Shown here in pieces: positions 26,642 through 37,046 of a stretch of 64,000 bases of DNA. The notes below the pieces were generated by a model. The model had not been told where the DNA came from. It did no database searches and saw nothing but the letters and a program-made list of their open reading frames with translations. Positions within the stretch are counted from its first letter, which is position 1. Every line of letters starts with the position of its first letter. This DNA comes from an uncultured Piscinibacter sp. (GTDB taxonomy: Bacteria > Pseudomonadota > Gammaproteobacteria > Burkholderiales > Burkholderiaceae_C): assembly GCF_937952055.1 (NCBI RefSeq), contig NZ_CALFYO010000021.1:186001-250000 (forward strand). The letters are read 5' to 3'. A program made the translations under genes and the position numbers.

Positions 26642-27963
26642 GCACCACGCGACGCGACGCGATCCGCGCCATGGGCTCGCTGGTGCTGCTGCTCGGCCCG
26701 GCGGAGATCGCGCACGGGGCGAGCATCGTCGCCGTGCGCGTCTGGCCGGCCGAGGACTACACGCGCGTGACGATCGAATCCGACGCGGCCCTCACCGAGA
26801 AGCACTTCCTCGCGCAGAACCCGCCTCGCCTGGTGATCGACGTCGAGGGCCTGGAGTTGAGTCCGGCGCTGCGGGAATTGGTCGGCAAGGTGCGCGGCGA
26901 CGACCCGTTCATCGCCGGCGTGCGCGTCGGCCAGAACAAGCCGCGGGTGGTGCGCCTGGTCATCGACCTCAAGCAGGCCACGGCGCCGCAGCTGTTCACG
27001 CTCGCGCCGGTGGCGGCCTACCAGCACCGCATGGTGTTCGACCTGCGCCCGGTCGAGGAACGTGACCCGCTGTTGGCGCTGATCGCCGAGAAGGAGCAGG
27101 CCGAGCAGGAGGCTGCGCAGGCCGTGCGCGACGCGCTCGGCGAATTCATCGGCCGCATGGACAAGTCGCCGATGGCCAAGAGCACGCCGCCGGCGCCGCC
27201 GCTGCAGACCCCCGCTCCCGCTGCGCCGACCAAGCTGGCCAAGGAGAAGATCGACCGGCTGATCGTTGTCGCGATCGATCCCGGCCACGGCGGCGAGGAC
27301 CCGGGCGCCGTCGGTCCGAGCGGCCTGAAGGAGAAGGACGTCGTGCTGGCGGTGGCGTTGAAGCTGCGCGATCGCCTCAACGCCCTGCCCGGCATGCGGG
27401 TGATGATGACGCGCGATGCCGACTTCTTCGTGCCGCTGCAGGACCGCGTGCGTAAGGCGCGGCGCGTGCAGGCCGACCTGTTCGTCTCCATCCATGCCGA
27501 CGCCTTCATCACCCCCAAGGCGCGCGGCGCCTCGGTGTTCGCGCTCAGCGAGGGTGGTGCCTCGAGCAGCGCGGCGCGCTGGCTGGCCGACAAGGAGAAC
27601 GCCGCGGACCTCGTCGGCGGCATCAACGTGAAGAACCGCCATGCGGACGTGATGCGCACCCTGCTCGACATGAGCACCACCGCGCAGATCAAGGACAGCC
27701 TCAGGCTCGGCCGCGAGGTGCTGGGCCAGATCGGCAAGGTCGGCCGCCTGCACAAGCCGCGCGTCGAGCAGGCCGGCTTTGCGGTGCTGAAAGCGCCGGA
27801 CATTCCGTCCATCCTCGTCGAGACGGCGTTCATCTCCAACCCGCAGGAAGAACGCAAGCTGCGCGACCCGAGCTACCAGACCGAGCTGGTCGACGCACTG
27901 GAGGCGGGCATCACGCGCTACTTCGCGCGCAACCCGCCGCTGGCACGCACGCGGCAGCTCTGA
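26638..27963 (+). CDS. amiC: N-acetylmuramoyl-L-alanine amidase (AmiC type)
   Basis: Periplasmic zinc amidase of 441 residues that splits septal peptidoglycan. The N-terminus has a twin-arginine-like signal (TRRDAIRAMGSLVLLLG), as expected for Tat-exported AmiC. An AMIN domain lies at about 28-140, a Pro/Ala linker at about 180-200, and Amidase_3 at about 208-435 with VAIDPGHGGEDPGA, LFVSIHADAF and ILVETAFISN holding the zinc ligands and glutamates. Coupling to tsaE through an ATGA overlap is the conserved tsaE-ami order. Confidence 0.94.
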   Translation: MSTTRRDAIRAMGSLVLLLGPAEIAHGASIVAVRVWPAEDYTRVTIESDAALTEKHFLAQNPPRLVIDVEGLELSPALRELVGKVRGDDPFIAGVRVGQNKPRVVRLVIDLKQATAPQLFTLAPVAAYQHRMVFDLRPVEERDPLLALIAEKEQAEQEAAQAVRDALGEFIGRMDKSPMAKSTPPAPPLQTPAPAAPTKLAKEKIDRLIVVAIDPGHGGEDPGAVGPSGLKEKDVVLAVALKLRDRLNALPGMRVMMTRDADFFVPLQDRVRKARRVQADLFVSIHADAFITPKARGASVFALSEGGASSSAARWLADKENAADLVGGINVKNRHADVMRTLLDMSTTAQIKDSLRLGREVLGQIGKVGRLHKPRVEQAGFAVLKAPDIPSILVETAFISNPQEERKLRDPSYQTELVDALEAGITRYFARNPPLARTRQL

Positions 27964-27976
27964 CGGCCGCGCCGGC

Positions 27977-29173
27977 ATGGCTGCGCCCATCGTCTTGTTC
28001 GGCGCCTTCGACCGCCACAACCTGGGCGACCTGCTCTTTCCGCATGTGGCCGCCGCCCTGCTCGGTGACGCGCCCGTCCAGTTCGCCGGCATCGCGGCGC
28101 GCGACCTGCGCGGCGTGGGCGGCCACGACGTTCGATGCATCGTCGAGCTGGCCGCTCGCCGCGACGACCGACCGGTGCGGCTGTTGCATGTCGGCGGCGA
28201 GACGCTGACCTGCGGCGCCTGGCCGGCGGCGGTGATGCTGTTGCCGCCCGGCGAGGTGCAGTCCACCGTGGCCTATCTCGAATCGCGTCCGGCGCGGCGT
28301 GCGGCCTGGCTGCGCGAGGTGCTCGGCCGGCAGACGCTCGCACCCTACGTGCTCTCGCGCGCCGACTGGCCGTCGCTGCAGCGTGTCGTGCACGCCGGCG
28401 TCGGCGGCGTGGAGCTGGACCGCGTCGACGCCGCGATGCGCGCGGAGGTGCTGGGCAAGCTGCGCGCCGCCGATGCGCTGGGCGTGCGCGACCGGCGCAC
28501 GCAGGCGCTGCTCGCGCGCGAAGGCATCGCGGCCGTGCTGCTGCCCGACCCGGCGGTGATGGTCGCCGAGCTGTTCGGCGCGCGCATCCGGCGCCAGGGC
28601 GAAGCCGGCGAGCCGGCTGCGATGCGCACCGCCTTCCCCCAGGGCTACCTCGCCGTGCAGTTCAGCGCTGCGTTCGGCGACGACAGCACGCTGGCGACGA
28701 TCGCCGCGCAGCTCGCGCGTGCCATCGCCGCCACCGGTCTCGGCGTGGTGTTGTTCCGCGCCGGCGCGGCGCCCTGGCACGACGATCTGGACGGCCTCGA
28801 GCGCGTTGCGCAGCGGCTGCCCGCGGCGTCGGTGCGCGTGTTCCACTCGCTCGACGTCTGGGACCTGTGCGCGCTGCTCGCCGGCTGTGCCGCCTGCGTG
28901 AGCAGCAGCCTGCACGGTCGCATCGTGGCGACGGCCTTCGCGCGGCCGCGCCTGAGCCTGCAGCCGGCCGATGCGGGCGGACGCATCGTCAAGAGCGATG
29001 CCTTCGCGCAGACCTGGGACGAGGTGGCGCGTCCGGCCGCCGTGCCGGCCGAACTGTCCGACGGGCTCGATGCGGCGCTGGCCGTCGACACTTCGGCGCT
29101 GGACCGCATCGCCCAGCGGCTCATCGCCGCCTACCGCGATGGCTTCACGCGGCTCCGGACCGCCCTCGACTGA
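27977..29173 (+). CDS. Polysaccharide pyruvyl transferase family protein
   Basis: A 398-residue protein whose start (VLFGAFDRHNLGDLLFPHV) and end (ACVSSSLHGRIVATAFARPRLSL) match the polysaccharide pyruvyl transferase / CsaB-like family; the SSLHGRI motif is its most diagnostic part. Such enzymes add ketal-linked pyruvate to glycans. No glycosyltransferase or capsule gene is adjacent, so the acceptor is unknown. It follows amiC by 13 nt and may be cotranscribed. Confidence 0.8.
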   Translation: MAAPIVLFGAFDRHNLGDLLFPHVAAALLGDAPVQFAGIAARDLRGVGGHDVRCIVELAARRDDRPVRLLHVGGETLTCGAWPAAVMLLPPGEVQSTVAYLESRPARRAAWLREVLGRQTLAPYVLSRADWPSLQRVVHAGVGGVELDRVDAAMRAEVLGKLRAADALGVRDRRTQALLAREGIAAVLLPDPAVMVAELFGARIRRQGEAGEPAAMRTAFPQGYLAVQFSAAFGDDSTLATIAAQLARAIAATGLGVVLFRAGAAPWHDDLDGLERVAQRLPAASVRVFHSLDVWDLCALLAGCAACVSSSLHGRIVATAFARPRLSLQPADAGGRIVKSDAFAQTWDEVARPAAVPAELSDGLDAALAVDTSALDRIAQRLIAAYRDGFTRLRTALD

Positions 29174-29232
29174 CGGCTCGGCCGGCATTCAGGCAAGATC
29201 ACCACCGGCTGATGCTCCGATTCCTCCCCGCC

Positions 29233-30174
29233 ATGCTCCATCCCCACGCCCAGGCCCTGCTCGACCTGATCGCCGAACGCGGCGTGCCGCCCACGCACAC
29301 GCTCACGCCGGCCGAAGCGCGCGCCGTCTACCGCGACCGCCGCGGCTTCACCCAGCCCGCGCCAGCGACGGTGGCGGAAGTTCGCGAACTGCAGGCGCAG
29401 GGCCCGCATGGCGCCATCCCGCTGCGTCTGTACCGGCCGCTCGACGCGATGCCCGACAGCGTGCTGCCGGCACTGGTCTACTACCACGGCGGCGGCTGGG
29501 TGATCGGCGACCTCGACACCCACGACACGCTCTGCCGCGAACTGGCCAACCACTCGGGCTGCGCGGTGGTGTCCGTCGACTACCGGCTCGCGCCCGAGCA
29601 CCGATTTCCGGCCGCGGTGGACGACGCCATCGCCGCGGCGCGCTGGGTGCAGCGGGAGGCGAAGTCCCTGCGGATCGACGCCGAGCGCATCGCCGTGGGC
29701 GGCGACAGCGCCGGCGGCAACCTCGCCGCGGTGGTGGCCATCGCCGCGCGCGACGCGGGCGACCTGCCGCTCGCGTATCAGCTGCTCATCTACCCGGCCA
29801 CCGACCAGCACCGCAACGCTCCGTCGCACCGGACGAACGGCCAGGGCTACCTGCTGACCACCGACACGATGGCCTACTTCACCGACCACTACATCCCCGA
29901 GCCGGCGCATTACGCCGACTGGCGCGCTTCGCCGCTGCTGCATCCGGATCTCTCGCGCCTGCCGCCTGCGCTGGTGCTCACGGCCGGCTACGACCCGTTG
30001 CGCGACGAGGGCCTGGCCTATGCGCAGAAGCTCAGCGAAGCCGGCAACCGCGCCACGCACCTGAGCTTCGAGCGCCAGATCCACGGCTTCATCTTGATGG
30101 GCAGGGTGCTCGACGAGGCCAACACCGCCGTGAGGTTGTGCGCCGCGGCGTTGCGCGACGCCCTGCGCGGCTGA
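29233..30174 (+). CDS. Alpha/beta hydrolase, hormone-sensitive-lipase (esterase) family
   Basis: A 313-residue cytoplasmic esterase. It shows the HSL oxyanion motif YYHGGGWVIGDLD, the nucleophile elbow GGDSAGGN, the acid residue in AGYDPLRDEG and the catalytic histidine in QIHGF. The start chosen is ATG 29233 (MLHPHAQALLD), which suits the family; ATG 29212 would add seven residues. Substrate unknown; small acyl esters are typical. Confidence 0.9.
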   Translation: MLHPHAQALLDLIAERGVPPTHTLTPAEARAVYRDRRGFTQPAPATVAEVRELQAQGPHGAIPLRLYRPLDAMPDSVLPALVYYHGGGWVIGDLDTHDTLCRELANHSGCAVVSVDYRLAPEHRFPAAVDDAIAAARWVQREAKSLRIDAERIAVGGDSAGGNLAAVVAIAARDAGDLPLAYQLLIYPATDQHRNAPSHRTNGQGYLLTTDTMAYFTDHYIPEPAHYADWRASPLLHPDLSRLPPALVLTAGYDPLRDEGLAYAQKLSEAGNRATHLSFERQIHGFILMGRVLDEANTAVRLCAAALRDALRG

Positions 30175-30184
30175 ACCGACCGCC

Positions 30185-30826
30185 TCAGGCGGCGGCTCGC
30201 CGCGCCTTCCAGGCGCCGAACATCACGACCAGGCCCGGGAGCAGGATGGCCGCCCAGATGATCTTGTCGAGGTTCTCCTGCACCCAGGGAATGTTGCCGA
30301 ACAGGTAGCCGGCCAGCGTCACCCCGCCCACCCACAGCGTGGCGCCGACGATGTTGAACAGCGTGAAGCGGCTGCGCGTCATCGCCGCCACGCCGGCGAC
30401 GAAGGGCACGAAGGTGCGCAGGAACGGGAAGAAGCGGGCCGCGATGATGGTGATGCCGCCGTAGCGCTCGTAGAAGGCATGGGCCTGGTTGAAGGCATCC
30501 TTGTTGAAGAAGCGCGTGTTCTCCCAGCGGAACACCTTGGGCCCGAAGTAGCGGCCGATGCTGTAGTTGCACTGGTCGCCGAGGATGGCCGCCGCGCAGA
30601 GCAGCGCCACCGCGAGTGGAAAGTTCATCAGCCCGGCGCCGCACAGCGCCCCGACCACGAAGAGCAGCGAGTCGCCCGGCAGGAAGGGCATCACCACCAC
30701 GCCGGTCTCGACGAAGACGATCAGGAAGAGCAGCGCATACACCCAGGCGCCGTAGCTGGCCACGAAATTGGCGAGATGCACGTCGACGTGCAGGATGAAG
30801 TCGATCAGGAACGCCACGATGTCCAT
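30185..30826 (-). CDS. DedA/VTT-domain inner-membrane protein
   Basis: A 213-residue DedA family protein. Conserved segments are FVETGVVVMPFLPGDSLLF, ILGDQCNYSIGRYFG and FFPFLRTFVPFVAGVAAMTR, the last containing the re-entrant-loop arginines. DedA proteins act in lipid flipping and membrane homeostasis. It is convergent with the esterase gene (10-nt gap). Confidence 0.92.
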   Translation of the reverse strand: MDIVAFLIDFILHVDVHLANFVASYGAWVYALLFLIVFVETGVVVMPFLPGDSLLFVVGALCGAGLMNFPLAVALLCAAAILGDQCNYSIGRYFGPKVFRWENTRFFNKDAFNQAHAFYERYGGITIIAARFFPFLRTFVPFVAGVAAMTRSRFTLFNIVGATLWVGGVTLAGYLFGNIPWVQENLDKIIWAAILLPGLVVMFGAWKARRAAA

Positions 30827-30834
30827 GGGCGGCG

Positions 30835-30840
30835 ATTATC
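30835..30840 (-). promoter_or_regulatory. -10-like GATAAT before the dedA-type gene
   Basis: On the minus strand GATAAT ends 8 nt before the ATG at 30826, matching the leaderless pattern seen at other genes of the window. Confidence 0.35.
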
Positions 30841-30916
30841 GATGCCGCACGCCGCCGCTCACGCGCCCGGGTCGAAGGCGCGGGTCGCGCGTGTCCTCCT
30901 CGCCGAGCACTGCCAA

Positions 30917-32038
30917 TTACTCGCGCGTGACGCCCGCGTTGTGGAGCATGCGTTGCAGGGTCTCGACCTGCTCGGAGATGGAGCGCAGCACCTCGCCCCG
31001 CGCCTCGTCCGCCCCGGCCGGCAGCGAGACGGCCCGCTCGCCCCAGTCGCTGACCAGATCGGACAGCAACTGCAGCCGATGCACCGCCTCCTCGACCAGC
31101 ACGGTGGAGGCCTCCTCGGGCGGAGGCAGGCCGCGAAGCAGGCGATGGATGGAAGGCACCAGCGCGGGGTCGAAGCGCAGCGGGCTCATGCGCAGCAGCA
31201 GAGAGACGCGCATCTCGGGATAGCGGCGCTTGCCATCGAACATCGCGGTGACCACCTCGGCCAGCGAGAGCACGCGCCCGAGCGGGCTGATCGCGTCGCC
31301 AGCCAGTCCGCGCGGACAGCCCGAGCCATCGAGGCGCTCGTGGTGCTCGAGCACCGCCCGTGCCACTTCGCGCGGATAGGCGTGAAAGCGCTGCAGCTGC
31401 ATCGAGCCGGTCAGCGGATGGGTGTAAAGGGGCCGCCGCTCGTCGCCGTGCAGCCGCTGCTCGGGCACGAGAAGTTCGGGTGCGACATGGAGCATGCCGA
31501 GGTCGTGCAGCAATCCGGCCGCCGCCGCGGACTGCGTGTCGTGCGTCGACGCGCCGCCCTCGCGCACGAGATGCGCGCACAGCAGCGCCGCCCGCAGGCT
31601 GTGGTCGAACAGCTCCGGCCGCGTTTCCTGCATCAGCGTCAGCTGGAAGGCCACCGGCGTGGGCAGCGGCATGGACTGCACTGCCTCGAGCAGCATGTTG
31701 CGGATGCGCCCCGGCGGGCCCAGCTGGGCGAAGAAGCCCGCCCGGTCGAGCAGGCGCTCGATGTCACCACGCAGGGTCTTGCCGGTCACGCTGGGCTCGC
31801 TGCTGAGGCATTCGTCCAGCGGCACGCTCAGGCGGTGGCTCACCAGCCGCTCGTAGAGGCTGCTGTCGACCACAATGCCACCTTCGAGCAGCTTGACGCC
31901 GTTCTCGTTGAAGATGGCCCGCGAGGTCACGACCGGCCGCCGACGGGCCATGTCGGTGACGGACCTCAGGAAGGCCTCGCCTTGCCGAGCTGGGGCCTCA
32001 ACCGTGACGGTATTCATGTCACTTGTGACTCTATCCAT
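30917..32038 (-). CDS. HD-GYP-like phosphohydrolase domain protein (degenerate GYP)
   Basis: A 373-residue cytoplasmic protein. The N-terminal half (about 1-115) has a helical region of unknown function (GIVVDSSLYERLVSH). The HD-GYP core follows: FDHSLRAALLCAHL, LLHDLGML with the HD pair, HPLTGSMQLQRF and AVLEHHERLDGSGCPRGL. The last motif has Cys where the consensus GYP has Tyr. Such enzymes break down cyclic di-GMP; activity here is uncertain. The C-terminus adds a helical regulatory tail. Starts at ATG 32038 or 32017 are both plausible. Confidence 0.82.
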   Translation of the reverse strand: MDRVTSDMNTVTVEAPARQGEAFLRSVTDMARRRPVVTSRAIFNENGVKLLEGGIVVDSSLYERLVSHRLSVPLDECLSSEPSVTGKTLRGDIERLLDRAGFFAQLGPPGRIRNMLLEAVQSMPLPTPVAFQLTLMQETRPELFDHSLRAALLCAHLVREGGASTHDTQSAAAAGLLHDLGMLHVAPELLVPEQRLHGDERRPLYTHPLTGSMQLQRFHAYPREVARAVLEHHERLDGSGCPRGLAGDAISPLGRVLSLAEVVTAMFDGKRRYPEMRVSLLLRMSPLRFDPALVPSIHRLLRGLPPPEEASTVLVEEAVHRLQLLSDLVSDWGERAVSLPAGADEARGEVLRSISEQVETLQRMLHNAGVTRE

Positions 32039-32097
32039 CAATCCGTCGGCCGATCCGCGGAGGTGGGCGGCGAACCACGCCCAAACGTGAGGCTTTC

Positions 32098-32103
32098 TAC
32101 AAT
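32098..32103 (+). promoter_or_regulatory. Possible -10 box upstream of mutL
   Basis: TACAAT in the divergent region between the HD-GYP-like gene and mutL. A 20-codon reading frame (ATG 32133 to TGA 32193-32195) lies between this box and mutL; it may be a leader peptide or chance. Confidence 0.3.
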
Positions 32104-32199
32104 CGGACCCCACTCCTTGCCCGCCGGACGCCATGACCTTCGAAACCCCGCACGACGCCCGCGCGCTGCAGCGCGACGCTGGGCTCGCGCATTGAACGC

Positions 32200-33987
<1,788 letters not shown>

Positions 33988-34018
33988 ACTTTTGGCTCGG
34001 CGGCGTGCTCAGTTGCCC

Positions 34019-34870
34019 ATGAATCGAAGCATGCATGTGCTGCGCTGGCCCTTGATCGTGCTCGCCTTCGTCGCGCTGCTGGCCGGTTGCGCCACGCTCG
34101 ACGAGAAGCAGCGCCAATGGATCTTCCAGCCCACCAGCGGCCAGCCGGCCTGGGCCGAGTCGCGCGCGGACGGCATGGAAGACGTGTGGATCGAGCATCG
34201 CTCCCAGGAGAGCGGCAGCCCGGTGCGGCTGCATGCGCTGTGGCTGCCGCATGCGAAGCCCGACGCGCCGGTGCTGCTGTACCTGCATGGCGCTCGGCGC
34301 AACATCTGGGGCAGCACCTTCCGCATGCGCAACATGCGCGACCTCGGCTTCGCCGTGCTGGCGGTGGACTACCGAGGCTTCGGCCGCAGCACCGTCGAGC
34401 TGCCCTCGGAGGCCGCCGTGCTGGAGGATGCCCGCGCCGCCTGGGACTGGCTGGCGCGCGAGCATGGGCAACGGCCGCGCTACATCTTCGGCCATTCGCT
34501 CGGCGGCGCGATCGCGGTGCAGCTCGCCGGCGAGGTGGACGACGCGCGCGGACTGATCGTCGAGGGCACCTTCACCTCCATCGCCGACGTGTTCCGGAGC
34601 TTCAAGTGGGGCTGGCTGCCGATCACGCCGTTGATCACCCAGCGTTTCGACTCGGCGAAACGCATCGGCCAGGTGCGCGTGCCGGTGCTCGTGGTGCACG
34701 GCAGCCAAGACGGCCTGATCCGCCCCGAACTGGGCCGGGCCCTCTACGAGCGCGCGGCGGCGCCGAAGCGCTTCGTGCTCGTCGAGGGCGGGACGCACTA
34801 CAGCACCAACGGCGTCGGCCAGACGCTGTATCGCGACGCGCTGCGCGAGCTGTTCGGCCACGAGGGCTGA
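34019..34870 (+). CDS. Alpha/beta hydrolase lipoprotein
   Basis: A 283-residue hydrolase anchored as a lipoprotein: N-terminal hydrophobic segment with lipobox LLAGC. Hydrolase features are LYLHGARRNIWGS, VDYRGFGRS, nucleophile elbow FGHSLGGA, the acid in VVHGSQDGLI and His in GGTHYS. It resembles BEM46/YfhR-type serine hydrolases of unknown substrate. The start chosen is ATG 34019; ATG 34031 would shorten only the signal n-region. It lies 31 nt after mutL. Confidence 0.87.
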   Translation: MNRSMHVLRWPLIVLAFVALLAGCATLDEKQRQWIFQPTSGQPAWAESRADGMEDVWIEHRSQESGSPVRLHALWLPHAKPDAPVLLYLHGARRNIWGSTFRMRNMRDLGFAVLAVDYRGFGRSTVELPSEAAVLEDARAAWDWLAREHGQRPRYIFGHSLGGAIAVQLAGEVDDARGLIVEGTFTSIADVFRSFKWGWLPITPLITQRFDSAKRIGQVRVPVLVVHGSQDGLIRPELGRALYERAAAPKRFVLVEGGTHYSTNGVGQTLYRDALRELFGHEG

Positions 34871-34881
34871 GTCGGCCATGG

Positions 34882-34887
34882 TCCAAT
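34882..34887 (+). promoter_or_regulatory. -10-like TCCAAT before the pseudouridine synthase gene
   Basis: TCCAAT followed by C, ending 7 nt before the ATG at 34895; same spacing as other leaderless-type boxes in the window, though the hexamer match is weaker. Confidence 0.3.
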
Positions 34888-34894
34888 CGGCGCC

Positions 34895-35998
34895 ATGGCC
34901 ACCCTGAAACTGAAGAAGCCCGCCGCGGCGTCGCCGGCGGCCGCCCGGCGCGCACCGCTGCGCGGCAGCGGCGCGAAGCCGCGGCCGACGCTGGCGCAGG
35001 CGCAGGCCGAACGCGCCGAACGTGCGGTGCAGCGCCCTGCCGCAGAGCCGCGGCAACGGCCCGCACCCGCGGGCAAGCCGGCCCCCGCCGCCAGAGGCGT
35101 TCGACCGCGCGGCGAGCCCGCACGCCCGGCGCGCCCCCTGCCTCCGGCCACGCCCGCCCGGCCCACCGCCCCCAACACCGCCCCCAACACCGCCTTCGAC
35201 GCCCGGCCGCGCCCGGCCTCCCCGCCGCCCGCCGCCGGCCCGGTGCACGCCGATGGCAGCCTGCGCCTGTCCAAGCGCATGAGCGAGCTCGGGCTGGCCT
35301 CGCGCCGCGAGGCCGACGAATGGATCGCCCGCGGCTGGGTGCGCGTCGACGGCACCGTCGTTGCCGAGCTCGGCGCGCGCGTGCTGCCCGACCAGCAGAT
35401 CACCATCGACAAGAGGGCCCGCACCCAGCAGGCGCAGCGCGTCACCGTGCTGCTCAACAAGCCGGTCGGCTACGTCAGCGGCCAGGCCGAGGACGGCTAC
35501 GAACCCGCCTACGTGCTGGTCACGCCGGTCAACCGCTGGCGCGAGGACGGCAGCGGCATCACCTTCCAGCGCGAGCATCTCAAGCACCTCGCCCCCGCCG
35601 GCCGGCTCGACATCGATTCGGTGGGCCTGCTCGTGCTCACGCAGGACGGCCGCATCGCCAAGCAGCTCATCGGCGAGGACAGCGAGGTCGAGAAGGAGTA
35701 TCTCGTGCGCGTCGAGCCGATCGACGGGCAGCGTCTCTCGGCCGAGGGCCTGCGCCTGCTCAACCACGGGCTCGAACTCGACGGCGAAGCACTCGCGCCG
35801 GCACGCGTCGACTGGGTCAACGAGGACCAGCTGCGCTTCGTGCTCACCGAGGGCAAGAAGCGACAGATCCGGCGCATGTGCGAGGCCGTGGGCCTGAAGG
35901 TCACCGGCCTGAAGCGCGTGCGCATCGGCCGCGTGATGCTCGGCGACCTGCCGGCGGGCCAGTGGCGCTATCTCTCTCCTGACGAACACTTTGTCTGA
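34895..35998 (+). CDS. rRNA pseudouridine synthase, RsuA/RluB/RluF family
   Basis: A 367-residue enzyme. A long basic Pro/Ala-rich N-terminal tail (about 1-118) is followed by an S4 domain (RLSKRMSELGLASRREADEWI, about 125-165). The catalytic domain has the family motif AGRLDIDSVGLLVLTQDG with the catalytic aspartate, and KKRQIRRMCEAVGLKVTGLKRVRIG near the end. The extra insertion after LNKPVGYVSGQ points to RluF-like enzymes (23S rRNA), but RluB or RsuA cannot be excluded. Confidence 0.88.
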   Translation: MATLKLKKPAAASPAAARRAPLRGSGAKPRPTLAQAQAERAERAVQRPAAEPRQRPAPAGKPAPAARGVRPRGEPARPARPLPPATPARPTAPNTAPNTAFDARPRPASPPPAAGPVHADGSLRLSKRMSELGLASRREADEWIARGWVRVDGTVVAELGARVLPDQQITIDKRARTQQAQRVTVLLNKPVGYVSGQAEDGYEPAYVLVTPVNRWREDGSGITFQREHLKHLAPAGRLDIDSVGLLVLTQDGRIAKQLIGEDSEVEKEYLVRVEPIDGQRLSAEGLRLLNHGLELDGEALAPARVDWVNEDQLRFVLTEGKKRQIRRMCEAVGLKVTGLKRVRIGRVMLGDLPAGQWRYLSPDEHFV

Positions 35999-36004
35999 AT
36001 CGCG

Positions 36005-37039
36005 ATGAACGTGCCGACGAACACCCAGCCGCAGCCCGTGCTGGCCGACCACTGGCTGCAATGGATGGCGGAGAACCGGCTGCGCGGCTGCACGCCCGAG
36101 TCAATGGTCGAGACCATGGTCGCCGCCGGGCTCGACCGTGCCCTGTGCACCCAGGCCATCCCGATGCTCGAAGCCGACCCGGTCTACAAGGCAGCGGTGC
36201 GCCACCAGCAATTGCTGAGAAAGCTCGAGTCGGTGGTCGCCAACCAGCAGAAGCTGTGGGAGATGCGGCCCGGCTACGGCATGGTGGAGAAGCGCGCCGG
36301 CGTGTCGCGCGACGAGCTGTTCGAGCGCTACATCTGCGGCAGCCGCCCGCTGGTGCTGACCGACATCGCGGCCGATTGGCCGGCGATGCGGCGCTGGTCA
36401 GCGGCCGCCCTGAAGGCGCGCTTCGGCCATGTCGACATCGAGATCCAGGCCGAGCGCAACGCCGACCCACGCTACGAAGAGAACAAGCTGCAGCATCGCC
36501 ACGTGGTGCGGCTGGCCGACTTCGTCGACCGCGTGCTCGCCGGCGGCCCGACCAACGACTACTACATGACGGCCAACAACGAGGCGCTGCGCCGGCCCGA
36601 GTTCGCACCGCTGCTCGACGACATCGGCACGTTGCCCCCGATCTGCGACCGCGCCGAGCTGCCGCGCCTGTCCTCCTTCTGGTTCGGCCCGGCGGGCACC
36701 AACACACCGCTGCACCACGACACCCTCATGCTGTTCCACACCCAGGTGGTGGGCCGCAAGCGCTGGCGCTTCATCTCGCCGCTGGAAACGCCCAAGCTGT
36801 ACAACTTCAACAACGTGTTCAGCCCGATCGACATCGACCGGCCCGACCTGGCGCGCTATCCGCTGTTCAGCCAGGTGACGGTTCTGGAGGTGATCGCCGA
36901 GCCGGGCGACACGGTGTTCCTGCCGCTGGGCTGGTGGCATCAGGTCAGCTCGCTGGACGTGAGCCTGTCCTTCTCGTACTCCAACCTCGCAGTGCCCAAT
37001 CACTACAGCTTCCAGAACCCGGACATCCACGACTGGTGA
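36005..37039 (+). CDS. Cupin-like (cupin_8/JmjC-type) oxygenase domain protein
   Basis: A 344-residue protein. The N-terminal part (about 1-90) is a helical domain; from about 100 on it resembles JmjC/cupin_8 2-oxoglutarate- and Fe(II)-dependent hydroxylases: RPLVLTDIAADWPA, the metal site LHHDTLMLFHTQVVGRKRW (His-x-Asp) and GWWHQVSSL (distal His). Possible role is protein or small-molecule hydroxylation; substrate unknown. It follows the pseudouridine synthase by 6 nt, suggesting cotranscription and possibly a ribosome-related target, which is inference only. Confidence 0.85.
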   Translation: MNVPTNTQPQPVLADHWLQWMAENRLRGCTPESMVETMVAAGLDRALCTQAIPMLEADPVYKAAVRHQQLLRKLESVVANQQKLWEMRPGYGMVEKRAGVSRDELFERYICGSRPLVLTDIAADWPAMRRWSAAALKARFGHVDIEIQAERNADPRYEENKLQHRHVVRLADFVDRVLAGGPTNDYYMTANNEALRRPEFAPLLDDIGTLPPICDRAELPRLSSFWFGPAGTNTPLHHDTLMLFHTQVVGRKRWRFISPLETPKLYNFNNVFSPIDIDRPDLARYPLFSQVTVLEVIAEPGDTVFLPLGWWHQVSSLDVSLSFSYSNLAVPNHYSFQNPDIHDW

Positions 37040-37046
37040 GCCGGGC

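Noticed and set aside
32133..32195. 20-codon ORF upstream of mutL as a leader peptide
   Set aside because: Too short and without attenuator-like structure to call; mentioned only with the promoter.
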